The position numbers and the translations under genes were made by a program. Below the pieces are notes generated by a model, which did no database searches, had not been told where the DNA came from, and was given only the letters and a program-made list of their open reading frames with translations. Of a stretch of DNA of 64,000 bases, positions 34,475 to 43,258 are shown one piece after another. The DNA lies in assembly GCF_051859025.1 (NCBI RefSeq), contig NZ_JBHYGL010000039.1, positions 124,001 to 188,000 of the forward strand. Direction: 5' to 3'. The DNA comes from Falsiroseomonas sp051859025 (lineage in GTDB: Bacteria > Pseudomonadota > Alphaproteobacteria > Acetobacterales > Acetobacteraceae). Every line of letters starts with the position of its first letter. The stretch's first letter is position 1.

Positions 34475-35862
34475 CGTGCCAACAATTCCACCAGTGAAGT
34501 CGCCTCGTCATGCGGGCCGATCGCCAGCACCGCTTCCTCGATCGCCGTCGCGCGATCGCGCCCATAGACCGGGTCAGCCAGGTCATGGAATTTCTCGCGC
34601 ACCTCGGCCTCGGAGAAGGGGTCCTCGGTATCGCCGCGATTGGTCGTGACTTCCGCCGTCAACACGCGGCCATCGTTGAGCGTGATGGCCACGCGCGCGG
34701 GCCGCAGCCCCGGCAGCATCGCCGTCATCGCCGCATCCTCATCGACCGTGACGCGCGCCGCGAGGGCCAGCGTCACGGGATCCTCACGCGCGGGTCCACG
34801 GAAGGCCGGCACGGTCGCGGCGCCGTGGCGGATGAAGGTCGCGATGGCGAAGGGGATGCTGAACTTGGCCGCCAGCATGTTGGGCGCCGTCGGGCTGTCC
34901 AGCTGCGCCGCCCAGACATAGGTGTGCACGTGAACGGACTTCACCTGGTCCGGCGTCAGCGCGCCATGCTGCGCGACGATGTTCGCCAGCGCATCCAGGG
35001 CGCCATGGGTGTAGCGGCAGGCGGCGTGGCGCTTGAAGTAGTTGCGCGCGATTTCCCAGCGGGTGCCGAGCTCCGCCACCATCTCGCCGGGCTGGAAATC
35101 GCTGGCGGCCACCTGACCGAAGATGGTGGCGACGCCGTCGCGCTCCCCCTCGAACCCCGCCCGCACCAAATCCCACACCGTGATGCCGAGCATGTTGGCG
35201 ACACCGGCATAGGTGTTCCGTACCGTGCCGCCTTCCAGCATCGTCTTGCGCGAAGTGGCCAGGCCGAGCGTGGAGGCCATGTTGATGACGCCGCGGAATT
35301 CCTCCGCACTCGCGCCATGCAGCTTGGCGATGCCGGTCGCGGCGCCCAGCGTGCCCCAGGTGCCATGCGGGTGCATCGCGACATTGAGCTTGCTGGCGAT
35401 GCCGACGCGGCTGCCCATCTCATACCCCAGCGCCAGCGCCATCAGCAGCGCCGCGCCATCGCCGCGCGGGGCGGCCAGCAGGGCGGGCACGACATGGATG
35501 GCGGGGTGGCCGCGGGCGTACTGGTTGCCTTCATCCAGCTCCAGCATCGTGCCTGCCGTGCCGTTCAGGAAGGCCGCGGTGCCCGGCCGGGCGCCGCCGG
35601 CAAAGCCGATCACCGGCGAATCGCCGCCGCCTTCCCGCGCGATCATCCGTGCCGCCAGCGCCTGGCATTCCGGCTCCTGCGCGCCGGACGCAATCGCACC
35701 GATGCAGTCCAGCAGCGCGAGCCGCGTGCGGGCCACGACATCGGCCGGCAGGTCGGTGAAGCGCACCTTGGACGCGAAGCGCGACCATTCGCCGAGCCAT
35801 GGCGAGGGCGGCGTGGCGAGCAGTTCGGTTGCCGCGGCAACCCCCGGCGTCAGCATGGCCAT
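34471..35862 (-). CDS. MmgE/PrpD family protein
   Basis: 463 residues of the 2-methylcitrate dehydratase superfamily, which also contains itaconate-forming cis-aconitate decarboxylases. Seen: NGTAGTMLELDEGNQYARGHPAIHVVPALLA, the family core with the GHP segment, and an HAACRYTHGALDALANI stretch. Members dehydrate, isomerise or decarboxylate tricarboxylate-like molecules; many in catabolic operons have unknown substrates. It starts at 35862 (ATG 35856 also possible) 20 nt after the LivF-type gene and overlaps hyuB by ATGA. Confidence 0.88.
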   Translation of the reverse strand: MAMLTPGVAAATELLATPPSPWLGEWSRFASKVRFTDLPADVVARTRLALLDCIGAIASGAQEPECQALAARMIAREGGGDSPVIGFAGGARPGTAAFLNGTAGTMLELDEGNQYARGHPAIHVVPALLAAPRGDGAALLMALALGYEMGSRVGIASKLNVAMHPHGTWGTLGAATGIAKLHGASAEEFRGVINMASTLGLATSRKTMLEGGTVRNTYAGVANMLGITVWDLVRAGFEGERDGVATIFGQVAASDFQPGEMVAELGTRWEIARNYFKRHAACRYTHGALDALANIVAQHGALTPDQVKSVHVHTYVWAAQLDSPTAPNMLAAKFSIPFAIATFIRHGAATVPAFRGPAREDPVTLALAARVTVDEDAAMTAMLPGLRPARVAITLNDGRVLTAEVTTNRGDTEDPFSEAEVREKFHDLADPVYGRDRATAIEEAVLAIGPHDEATSLVELLAR

Positions 35863-35882
35863 GGCTTCTGTTTCCTTCCCCG

Positions 35883-36584
35883 TTACAGACCCAGATAGGC
35901 GCGCTTCAGCTCCGGGTCGTCGCGCACTGTGGCAGCCGGGCCCGACAGCGCGAAGACCCCGTGTTCCAGCACATAGGCGCGGTCCGCGATGTCGAGCGAC
36001 TGCGCCACATTCTGCTCCACCAGCATGATGGCCAGGCCCTCGCCATGCAGCTTGCGGATCAGCGTGAACATCTCCTCCACCAGCAGCGGCGAAAGGCCGA
36101 GCGACGGTTCATCCAGGATCAGCAGCCGCGGCTCCGCCATCATCCCGCGGCCGATCGCCAGCATCTGCTGCTCACCGCCCGACAGCGTCCCCGCGCCCTG
36201 CGCCACGCGCTCCCGCAGCCGAGGGAAGGTGGCGAAGACCTTCTCCAGGTTCCGCGCGCGGTTGGGCTTGGCGCGGCGGTAGGAGCCGAGTTCAAGGTTC
36301 TCCCGCACGCTGAGGTTCGGGAAGATCTTGCGGCCTTCCGGCACCTGGACCAGCCCGCGTTCCATCACCTGCGCCGGTGACAGCCCGGTGATCCGCTGCC
36401 CGTCGAAAAGAACCTCTCCGCCTCGCGGCTTCACCAGGCCGCTGATGGTCATGTTCAGCGTGGTCTTGCCCGCGCCGTTGGACCCCAGCACGGCCACGAT
36501 CTCGCCCGCCTTCACCTCCAGCGACACGCCTTCCAGCACGCGCGTCAGGCCATAGCCGGCGACGAGGTCCCTGACCTCAAGCAT
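35883..36584 (-). CDS. livF: Branched-chain amino acid-type ABC ATPase LivF
   Basis: 233 residues. Walker A GSNGAGKTT near 36-44, LSGGEQQ signature, LLILDEPSLGLSP Walker B, and the VEQNVAQSLDIADRAYVLEHG tail characteristic of LivF. The ATG at 36584 overlaps the LivG-type gene by 8 nt. With LivG it powers the LivH/LivM channel. Liv-type systems also move amides, urea, aromatic acids and heterocycles, which suits this operon. Confidence 0.92.
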   Translation of the reverse strand: MLEVRDLVAGYGLTRVLEGVSLEVKAGEIVAVLGSNGAGKTTLNMTISGLVKPRGGEVLFDGQRITGLSPAQVMERGLVQVPEGRKIFPNLSVRENLELGSYRRAKPNRARNLEKVFATFPRLRERVAQGAGTLSGGEQQMLAIGRGMMAEPRLLILDEPSLGLSPLLVEEMFTLIRKLHGEGLAIMLVEQNVAQSLDIADRAYVLEHGVFALSGPAATVRDDPELKRAYLGL

Positions 36585-37338
36585 GGGTCTTGCCTGACAG
36601 GCGCGTGGCAGCGCCATGGCCGAGATACGCCTCGATGACCGCCGGCGTCGCCACCACCTCCGCCGGCGTTCCACTGGCGATGATGCGGCCTTGCGCCAGC
36701 ACATGCACGGCCTCGCAGAGGTTCATCACGGCCTGCATCACATGCTCGATCATCAGCACGGTCACGCCGGAATCACGGATGGCGCGCACCACCGGCACGA
36801 TGTCGCGGACTTCGCTGGGGTTGAGCCCGGCCAGGACCTCATCCAGCAGCAGCAGCTTCGGCTCCGTCGCCAGCGCCTTCGCCAACTCCACGCGCTTCCG
36901 CCCTGATACGGTCAGTGCCGCCGCGGGCTTGTCGAGTTCGGCCACCAGGCCGACGCGCTCCGCCACCTTCTCCGCCAGCCCGATCGCGTCGTCGCGCCGC
37001 TTGTGCCGCAGGAAGGCGCCCACCGCGATATTCTCCCGCACGCTCAGCCCCGCGAAGGGCTGTACGATCTGGAAGGTGCGCGCGATGCCGGCGCGGGCGA
37101 GGAGATGTGGCTGCCTTGCCGTGATCTCCTCCCCCTTCCACAGCACGTGCCCGCTGGTCGGCTTCTGGAATCCGGAGGCGATGGCGAACAGCGTCGTCTT
37201 CCCCGCGCCATTCGGCCCGATCAGCCCCGTGATGCTGCCCTCCTTCACGAAGAAGGAGGCATCGGACACGGCGAGCAGGCCGCCGAAGCGCATGGAGACG
37301 TTGCGGACGGCCAGGAAGGCGGGATCGGGTTCGATCAC
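36577..37338 (-). CDS. livG: Branched-chain amino acid-type ABC ATPase LivG
   Basis: 253 residues. Walker A GPNGAGKTT, a TVSGRKRVELAKALA signature region (the R-K variant common in LivG) and LLLLDEVLAGLNPSE Walker B, ending with the MIEHVMQAVMNLCEAVHVLAQG segment of the family. It starts with GTG at 37338, overlapping the LivM stop as GTGA. Confidence 0.92.
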   Translation of the reverse strand: MIEPDPAFLAVRNVSMRFGGLLAVSDASFFVKEGSITGLIGPNGAGKTTLFAIASGFQKPTSGHVLWKGEEITARQPHLLARAGIARTFQIVQPFAGLSVRENIAVGAFLRHKRRDDAIGLAEKVAERVGLVAELDKPAAALTVSGRKRVELAKALATEPKLLLLDEVLAGLNPSEVRDIVPVVRAIRDSGVTVLMIEHVMQAVMNLCEAVHVLAQGRIIASGTPAEVVATPAVIEAYLGHGAATRLSGKTHA

Positions 37339-38285
37339 TTCGTACCCCTCCAGCGCCGGATCAGCCCGGGTATGTTCCGCGGCGGGAAGCGCACCACCAG
37401 GATCAGCATGATGCCGAAGATCACCAGGTCGATGCCCGGGATGCGGCCCACCAGGCTCTTGGTGAACTCCGACAGGCTGTGCAGCACGATGGAACCGACC
37501 ACCGGCCCGAACACCGTGCCCGCGCCCCCCACGATCGGCGCCAGCAGCGCCTCCACGCTGATCCAGGTGCCATAGGCGATGGTGGCGTCGAGATAGAGGA
37601 AGTACTGCGCATACAGTCCACCCGCCGCCCCCGTCATGGCGGCCGACAGCGCGATGGCCGCCAGCTTCACGCGAAGGGCATCGACGCCAAGCGCCCGGGC
37701 CGCGTCCTCATTCTCCCGCACCGCCACCATCTGCGCGCCGAGGCGCGATCGTTCCAGCGCGCGCGTCAGCAGCATCGCCAGGACGACCATTCCAAGCACC
37801 ACCCAGAAGAAGGTGCCACGGGAAGCGAACTGGAAATTCTCCGGCCGGACATCGAGCTTGATGAGCGTGCCGGCCGCGCCGCCGGTGATGTCCGACGCGT
37901 TGGCCAGCACTCGGAAGACCTCGGCGAAGGCCAGCGTCACCAGCGCGAAGTAGCTGCCCTTGAGGCCGGATCGGAAGGACAGGAAGCCGATCACCCAGCC
38001 CACCGCGGCGGCGGCGGCGATGCCGATCGCGAAGGCGGCGTAGGGGCTGATCCCATAGCGTGTCTGCAACACCGCGGTCAGGTAGGCGGTGGTGCCGAAG
38101 AAGGCGGCGTGGCCGAAGCTGTATTGCCCGCTATAGCCGCCCAGGATGTTCCAGCCCTGCGCCGCCAGGCACAGGATCAGCGTGAACACCGCGAAGTTCA
38201 GCCAGGTGCCCGCCGTGACGAACAGCGGCACCAGCGCCGCGATGGCCGCGAAGGCCAGGATCAGGGAAAGCTGCCGGTCCTTCAC
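37335..38285 (-). CDS. livM: Branched-chain amino acid-type ABC permease LivM
   Basis: 316 residues, about eight to ten membrane helices. Seen: GYSGQYSFGHAAFFGTTAYLTA near residue 50 and a VRENEDAARALGVDALRVKLAAIALSA loop that contacts the ATPase, both LivM hallmarks. It starts with GTG at 38285, overlapping the LivH stop as GTGA. Confidence 0.92.
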   Translation of the reverse strand: MKDRQLSLILAFAAIAALVPLFVTAGTWLNFAVFTLILCLAAQGWNILGGYSGQYSFGHAAFFGTTAYLTAVLQTRYGISPYAAFAIGIAAAAAVGWVIGFLSFRSGLKGSYFALVTLAFAEVFRVLANASDITGGAAGTLIKLDVRPENFQFASRGTFFWVVLGMVVLAMLLTRALERSRLGAQMVAVRENEDAARALGVDALRVKLAAIALSAAMTGAAGGLYAQYFLYLDATIAYGTWISVEALLAPIVGGAGTVFGPVVGSIVLHSLSEFTKSLVGRIPGIDLVIFGIMLILVVRFPPRNIPGLIRRWRGTK

Positions 38286-39160
38286 GCGCGCGCCCCGAAC
38301 AATCCGGTCGGCCGGAACAGCAGCACCAGGATGAAGATCACGAAGATGCCCAACTGGCCGAGGCTGTCGCCGAAATAGAGGCCCGACAGGCTCTCCACCA
38401 CGCCGATGAACAATCCGCCCACCAGCGCGCCCGGCACGCTGCCCATGCCGCCGAGCACCACGATGGTGAAGGCCACCAGCACGAAGGCGTTGCCCACGCG
38501 GGGGTTCACGTAGAAGGACGGCAGCAGCAGGCAGGCGGAAATCGCCAGGCAGGCGCAGCCGATCGCGAACGTCACGGCATAGACATGCTTCACATCGATG
38601 CCGACCAGCGCCGCCCCCGTGCGTTCCTTCGCCACGGCCCGCATCGCCCGCCCCGTATCCGTGCGCGTCAGCACCAGGAACAGCACCAGCGCCACGACCA
38701 GCGTCACTCCGAAACCCACGACGCGCGGGAAGGACAGCAGCATCGGCCCGGCCTCGATCACCTCCATCGCATAGGGCACCTGCACGGACAGCGTGTCGGA
38801 CCGGAAGATCGCGAGCATCGCGTTCTCCAGCACGATCGACAGGCCGAGCGTCACCAGCAGGATGTTGTTATCATCCCCCTGGCTGGCCGGCATGATGACG
38901 AAACGCTGCACCAGGTAGCCGACGGCGAAGAAGATCGGCACCAGCGGCAGGATGGCGACATAGGGATCGAGCCCGAACACGGCCCAGCACACCCAGGCCG
39001 CATACATCGCCATGGTCAGCAGCGCGCCATGGGCGAAGTTGATGATGTGCAGCACGCCATAGACCAGCGTGAGGCCCAGCGCGACCAGCCCATAGACGGC
39101 ACCGGTGAGGAGGCCGTTCGCCACGGCCTCCAGCACGATTTCAAGCGGAAGGGAGTTCAA
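38282..39160 (-). CDS. livH: Branched-chain amino acid-type ABC permease LivH
   Basis: 292 residues, about eight helices. Seen: NGLLTGAVYGLVALGLTLVYGVLHIINFAHG at the N-terminus and the RAVAKERTGAALVGID coupling loop. The start is a TTG at 39160, 3 nt after the binding-protein stop; no better start is close, and the family N-terminus fits. Confidence 0.9.
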   Translation of the reverse strand: MNSLPLEIVLEAVANGLLTGAVYGLVALGLTLVYGVLHIINFAHGALLTMAMYAAWVCWAVFGLDPYVAILPLVPIFFAVGYLVQRFVIMPASQGDDNNILLVTLGLSIVLENAMLAIFRSDTLSVQVPYAMEVIEAGPMLLSFPRVVGFGVTLVVALVLFLVLTRTDTGRAMRAVAKERTGAALVGIDVKHVYAVTFAIGCACLAISACLLLPSFYVNPRVGNAFVLVAFTIVVLGGMGSVPGALVGGLFIGVVESLSGLYFGDSLGQLGIFVIFILVLLFRPTGLFGARA

Positions 39161-39163
39161 CGT

Positions 39164-40393
39164 TCACCCGGCCGGCCAGGGGAAGATCGGACGCGCGTCG
39201 GCGAACTCCGTCGGGAAGATCACCTTCACGTCGTTGTTCTGGATCTGCGTGTTCACCGCCTGGCCCGCCTGGTTCTGGCCGTTGACGAAGTTGGTCGGGC
39301 CATACGGCATGATGTGGCGGGTGAAGCTGCCATCGGTCTTCGCCAGCGCCTCGATCACCGCATTGCGGTCGGCACGGCCGGCACGTTCCAGCGCATCGGC
39401 CACCAGCATCACGGCGGAGTAGTTCATCGGCACGTTGAACAGCCAGAAGCGGTTCTGCGCCTCCACCATCCGGCGCAGTTCCGCAGTCTTCGGCTTGCGC
39501 GGATCGGCCCAGTGGTTGACGTCCATCACCAGATTCGCCGCATCCGGGAATTCCCGCACGAAGCGGAAGTTGGACGCCGCGCCATTCAGGATGGCGTAGA
39601 TGCCCTTCGGGCGGATGCGGCGCTGCTGCAGCGTGCGGCTCAGCAGGACGAATTCGCTGTAGTAGCTGGACGGGATGATCAGGTCCGGGTTCAGGCTGCG
39701 GATGCGCAGCGCGATGTTGGACATGTCCCGCGCCGGGGACGGGTGGCTGATCGTCTCCAGGATCTCGAAGCCACGCTTCGGCAGTTCGCTGGCCATCAGC
39801 CTGGCCATGCCCGAACCGAACAGCCCATCCTCATGGACAACCACGACGGTCCTGGCCGGCTTGCCGGCGCCATCGTTCAGCTTGACGAGGTTGTCGAGCG
39901 CCGCGGCCGTGATGGCACCGAAGCCCGGGGAGAAGCGGAAGGTGTTGCGCAGGCCACGCGTGACGATCGTGTCGGCGACGCCCACATCGACGATGTAGGG
40001 CAGGTCGTAGCGGGAAGCCGCCTGGCTGGCCGCCAGGCAGATCGGGCTCGCGAAGCCACCGACGATGGCGACCACGCCCTCGGCCTGCATCCGCTCCACT
40101 TCCGCCGTGCCGCCTTCGGGGTTCGACCGCGCATCGCCGAACACCATCTGGATCTGTGCGCCGCCGATGGACTTGATGCCACCCGTCGCGTTCAACTCCT
40201 GGATGGCCAGTTCGGCGCCGATGCGGCCATATTCGCCGTCCTGCGCCAGGGCGCCTGTCACGGGCTGCAGGATGCCGAGCTTGATCGGCGCGGGCTGCGC
40301 GCGCAGCACGCCCGGCGCGGCCAGCGCCCCGGCGGCACCGAGCATCAACGCGCGGCGAGACGGTGTCACGCCATGGAGGATCGTGTTCGGCAT
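39164..40393 (-). CDS. Branched-chain amino acid-type substrate-binding protein (Peripla_BP_6)
   Basis: 409 residues. Export signal with SRRALMLGAAGALAAPGVLRAQ (Tat-like), then PIKLGILQPVTGALAQDGEYGRIGAELAIQ, the classic opening of LivJ-type proteins. It is the first gene of the eleven-gene minus-strand operon and supplies the Liv-type importer. ATG at 40393; the leader has only a GGGGAA-type site. The ligand is unknown, but the downstream hydantoinase and hydroxylase argue for a cyclic nitrogen compound or its acid. Confidence 0.9.
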   Translation of the reverse strand: MPNTILHGVTPSRRALMLGAAGALAAPGVLRAQPAPIKLGILQPVTGALAQDGEYGRIGAELAIQELNATGGIKSIGGAQIQMVFGDARSNPEGGTAEVERMQAEGVVAIVGGFASPICLAASQAASRYDLPYIVDVGVADTIVTRGLRNTFRFSPGFGAITAAALDNLVKLNDGAGKPARTVVVVHEDGLFGSGMARLMASELPKRGFEILETISHPSPARDMSNIALRIRSLNPDLIIPSSYYSEFVLLSRTLQQRRIRPKGIYAILNGAASNFRFVREFPDAANLVMDVNHWADPRKPKTAELRRMVEAQNRFWLFNVPMNYSAVMLVADALERAGRADRNAVIEALAKTDGSFTRHIMPYGPTNFVNGQNQAGQAVNTQIQNNDVKVIFPTEFADARPIFPWPAG

Positions 40394-40423
40394 TGCTTGG
40401 TTCCCCGGAGGACTTTTCCCTGT

Positions 40424-40441
40424 CGCGCGGCGCGCCGCGCG
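40424..40441. repeat. Perfect 18-bp GC palindrome
   Basis: An uninterrupted 18-bp palindrome made only of G and C lies 31 nt upstream of the LivJ-type start in the 250-nt gap between that operon and the 63-residue gene. It could be an operator or a structured leader; GC-only palindromes also arise by chance here. Confidence 0.3.
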
Positions 40442-40643
40442 CGGTGATATCTGCGCCGCCCCGCCGTTTCAGGCAAGCTGTCCGGACAACGTCCCGCCCA
40501 CCCCTGAGCGCGCCTTGCCTCGCGGCCACGCATCGCCTGCCCTGGAATGCGGCACCGCAGCATCGTCGCGCCGCCGCGCGTTGACGCCGCCGCGCCGCCC
40601 CCCTAACCCGTCTTCTCAACAACAGCCCGGGAAGGACACGCCG

Positions 40644-40835
40644 ATGCGATCGCATGAGGGCCAGTTCTCCGACAACCGCCCCATCCGCCGGAGCCCGCAG
40701 GAGAAGAAGCGCCTGCTGGCGGAGCTCAAGGAAACCCTGGCCGGCATGAAGCCCACGGCCTCGTCCTCGCTCCGTGCCACGCTCATCGCCCGGATCAAGG
40801 AGCTGGAGACGGAGATGGCGGCCGACCGCCGCTAG
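40644..40835 (+). CDS. 63-residue charged helical protein, unknown
   Basis: Short protein with a strong ribosome site (GGAAGGA 8 nt before ATG). Residues 15-62 are rich in Lys, Arg, Glu and Leu with heptad-like spacing (KKRLLAELKETLAGM, then RATLIARIKELETEM), consistent with a helical hairpin or short coiled coil. No signal peptide, membrane segment or Cys. I do not recognise a family. It stands alone between the Liv-type operon and an EamA gene. Confidence 0.7.
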   Translation: MRSHEGQFSDNRPIRRSPQEKKRLLAELKETLAGMKPTASSSLRATLIARIKELETEMAADRR

Positions 40836-40937
40836 CCGGCCCGGGGGTGGCCGGCCCAGGGGTGGCCGGCCCATGGTGGTTGGTTTGGCCGCCCCCACCT
40901 TTCCCTGGACCTTGCCAGGGCCTAGCCTTCCCGCCGG

Positions 40938-41843
40938 ATGGACGCCGGGACCGCGCCGCAAGGCGAACAATCACGTGAAGCTCGGCGCCTGCTGGCCGGC
41001 ATGGGCCTCATGCTGGCCTGCTGCCTGTCCTTCGCTGCCATGGGCGCCTGTTTCCGCGCGGCCATGCAGGATGGCCTGCCCGTCCCCCTGGTCCCCTTTG
41101 CCCGCGGTGCCTTCACCGTGCTGGTCATGCTGCCCTGGCTGATGCGGATGGGGCCGGCGGCGCTGCATACGCGGCGGCCCGGGGCGCATCTGTTCCGCTG
41201 TTGCGCCGGGCTGGTCGGCTTCATGGTCCATATGCTGGCCATCCTCTGGCTGCCCCTGGCCGATGCGGTGGCGATCATGCATGCGCGGCCGCTCTGGGCC
41301 CTGCCGCTCGCCTTCCTGCTGCTTGGGGAGAGGGTGGGCTGGGACCGCGCGATCGCGGCCGCCATCGGCTTCACCGGCGTGCTCGTCATCGCCACCGGCC
41401 AGGGCGGGTTCCAGGATGGGGTTTCCGCCGGCACGCTGGCGGCGCTGCTGGGTGGGCTGACCGGCGCGCTGGTGCTGATCGCGGTCAAGATGCTCTCGGC
41501 GACGGAGCCGCCGGCGCGCGTCGTCGCCTGGTATGCGCTGGCCTCCGTCATCGTCTGGGGCCCCGTCTCCGCCTTCGTCTGGCAGACGCCCACCGCCTTT
41601 GCCGCGGTGATGCTGGTGGCCGGGTCCATCCTCGCGATCCTTGGCGATTTCTGCGCCTCCTGGGCCGCGCGACGTGCCCCGGTCGGGCTGCTGGCGCCCA
41701 TCGAATATGTGCAGATCCCGGCCTCCGCCGTGATCGCGATGCTGGCCTTCGCCGAGAGGCCGGGCTGGGAACTGGTCTGGGGGACCCTCATCATGGTGGC
41801 AGCCACGCTCTACCTGGCGCGCAGCGCGGGACGGCCGGCATGA
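40938..41843 (+). CDS. DMT-superfamily transporter with EamA domains
   Basis: 301 residues, about ten helices in two EamA halves. Begins with a hydrophilic stretch of about 18 residues, then LLAGMGLMLACCLSFAAMGACF. The second half has AAVMLVAGSILAILGDFCASWAARRAPVGLLAPIEYVQIP, typical of the family. Overlaps the FAD oxidase gene by ATGA, so the pair is co-translated. Repeats the exporter-plus-oxidase association seen at 8571-12375. Confidence 0.88.
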   Translation: MDAGTAPQGEQSREARRLLAGMGLMLACCLSFAAMGACFRAAMQDGLPVPLVPFARGAFTVLVMLPWLMRMGPAALHTRRPGAHLFRCCAGLVGFMVHMLAILWLPLADAVAIMHARPLWALPLAFLLLGERVGWDRAIAAAIGFTGVLVIATGQGGFQDGVSAGTLAALLGGLTGALVLIAVKMLSATEPPARVVAWYALASVIVWGPVSAFVWQTPTAFAAVMLVAGSILAILGDFCASWAARRAPVGLLAPIEYVQIPASAVIAMLAFAERPGWELVWGTLIMVAATLYLARSAGRPA

Positions 41844-43159
41844 ATGACGAAGCCATCTTCGCCCCCGGCTTCCGCACCACGCCCTATTGGTGGGAGGCTG
41901 CCGCCCCGCCTTCCTCCCCCGTCACCGCCCTGCCCGACCAGGCCGATGCGGTCATCATCGGCGGCGGCATCACGGGGCTGTCCACGGCGCTCGAACTCGC
42001 CCGCGGCGGCATGGCGCCCCTGGTGCTGGACCGGGAGGCGATTGGCTGGGGCGCGTCGTCCCGCAATGGCGGTGCGCTGTCCGGCGCGGGCAGCCTGGGG
42101 CGGGCGAAGTCCGACGTCTCCAAGGGCATCGACCCCGCGCTGCTGAGCGAGATGGTGGATGAGGCCGAGGCCAGCTTCGATGCCTTCGAGGCGCTGCTGG
42201 CCCGCGAATCGATCGAATGCGACTACGTCCGCTGCGGCCGCTTCGTCGGCGCCCATAGCGCCGCCGCGATGGAATCGCTCGCGCAACGCGCCGCCCTGCT
42301 GAACGCCGCCATCCCCGGCACGGCGGAGATCCTGCCGCGCGACCGCCTGGCGGAGGAACTCGGCACCCCCCGCTACCACGGCGGCATGGTGAACCACCGC
42401 GCCGCCAGCCTGCACCCCGCCCGCTATACCCAGGGCCTGGCGCGGGCGGCACGGCGCGCGGGGGCGGGGCTGGCCGGCGGCGTCACCGTGGATGGCGTCG
42501 CGCGCGAAGGGGCGGGGTTCCTCGTCTCCACCACCGCCGGCGTGATCCGCGCCCGGCACGTCATGGTCGCGACCAACGGCTATACCGGCCAGGCCCTGCC
42601 CTGGCACCGAAGGCGCGTCGTCCCCGTCGCTTCCTACATGGTCGCGACGGCGGTGCTCGGCCGGGATCGCGTGGCCGAAGTGCTGCCGAAATTCCGCGTC
42701 TATGGCGACACGAAGAAGATCCTCTACTACTTCCGCCCCTCTCCCGACGGCACGCGCGTGCTGTTCGGCGGCCGCGCCACGCTGTCGGACACCGACCCGC
42801 GCGTGGGCGCACGCTGGCTGCACCGCCACCTGGTCCATCTGCTGCCCTCGCTGGAAGGCGTGCGCCTGACCCATGGCTGGAAGGGCAATGTCGCCTTCGC
42901 CTTCGACATGCTGCCCCATGTCGGCGTCCAGGACGGCGTGCATCATGCGCTGGGCTGCAATGGCAGCGGCGTCGTCACCATGACGCATCTCGGCACCGTG
43001 GCGGCGCGGATGATGCTGGGGGGCGACAACCGCGCCTCCGCCTTCTCCCGCATGCCCATGCCCACCCTGCCCGGCTACACGGGGACGCCGTGGTTCATGC
43101 CGATCGTCACCGGTTGGTACCGCATGAAGGATTTTGCCAGCGGCTGGCGCGTGACCTGA
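41840..43159 (+). CDS. FAD-dependent oxidoreductase (DAO family), second paralogue
   Basis: 439 residues, similar along its length to the oxidase at 8571-9893: both have a PWWWEAAEPP/PYWWEAAAPP start, an IGWGASSRNGG motif, an ECDYVRCGRF/DCDYIRCGRY block and a GTPWF-type ending. FAD motif VIIGGGITGLSTALELA. Predicted to oxidise an amine or N-alkyl amino acid. The frame is open far upstream inside the EamA gene, but ATG at 41840 with the ATGA overlap is the natural start. Confidence 0.88.
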   Translation: MNDEAIFAPGFRTTPYWWEAAAPPSSPVTALPDQADAVIIGGGITGLSTALELARGGMAPLVLDREAIGWGASSRNGGALSGAGSLGRAKSDVSKGIDPALLSEMVDEAEASFDAFEALLARESIECDYVRCGRFVGAHSAAAMESLAQRAALLNAAIPGTAEILPRDRLAEELGTPRYHGGMVNHRAASLHPARYTQGLARAARRAGAGLAGGVTVDGVAREGAGFLVSTTAGVIRARHVMVATNGYTGQALPWHRRRVVPVASYMVATAVLGRDRVAEVLPKFRVYGDTKKILYYFRPSPDGTRVLFGGRATLSDTDPRVGARWLHRHLVHLLPSLEGVRLTHGWKGNVAFAFDMLPHVGVQDGVHHALGCNGSGVVTMTHLGTVAARMMLGGDNRASAFSRMPMPTLPGYTGTPWFMPIVTGWYRMKDFASGWRVT

Positions 43160-43258
43160 CCATTGGCACGGGGCTTGCCGACCGGGGGCGCAACGCGGCG
43201 TCCCGCCTGCGCACCACCGCGCCAAGGGATGGGACACTGCACGCCAAAGGAGCATCCC

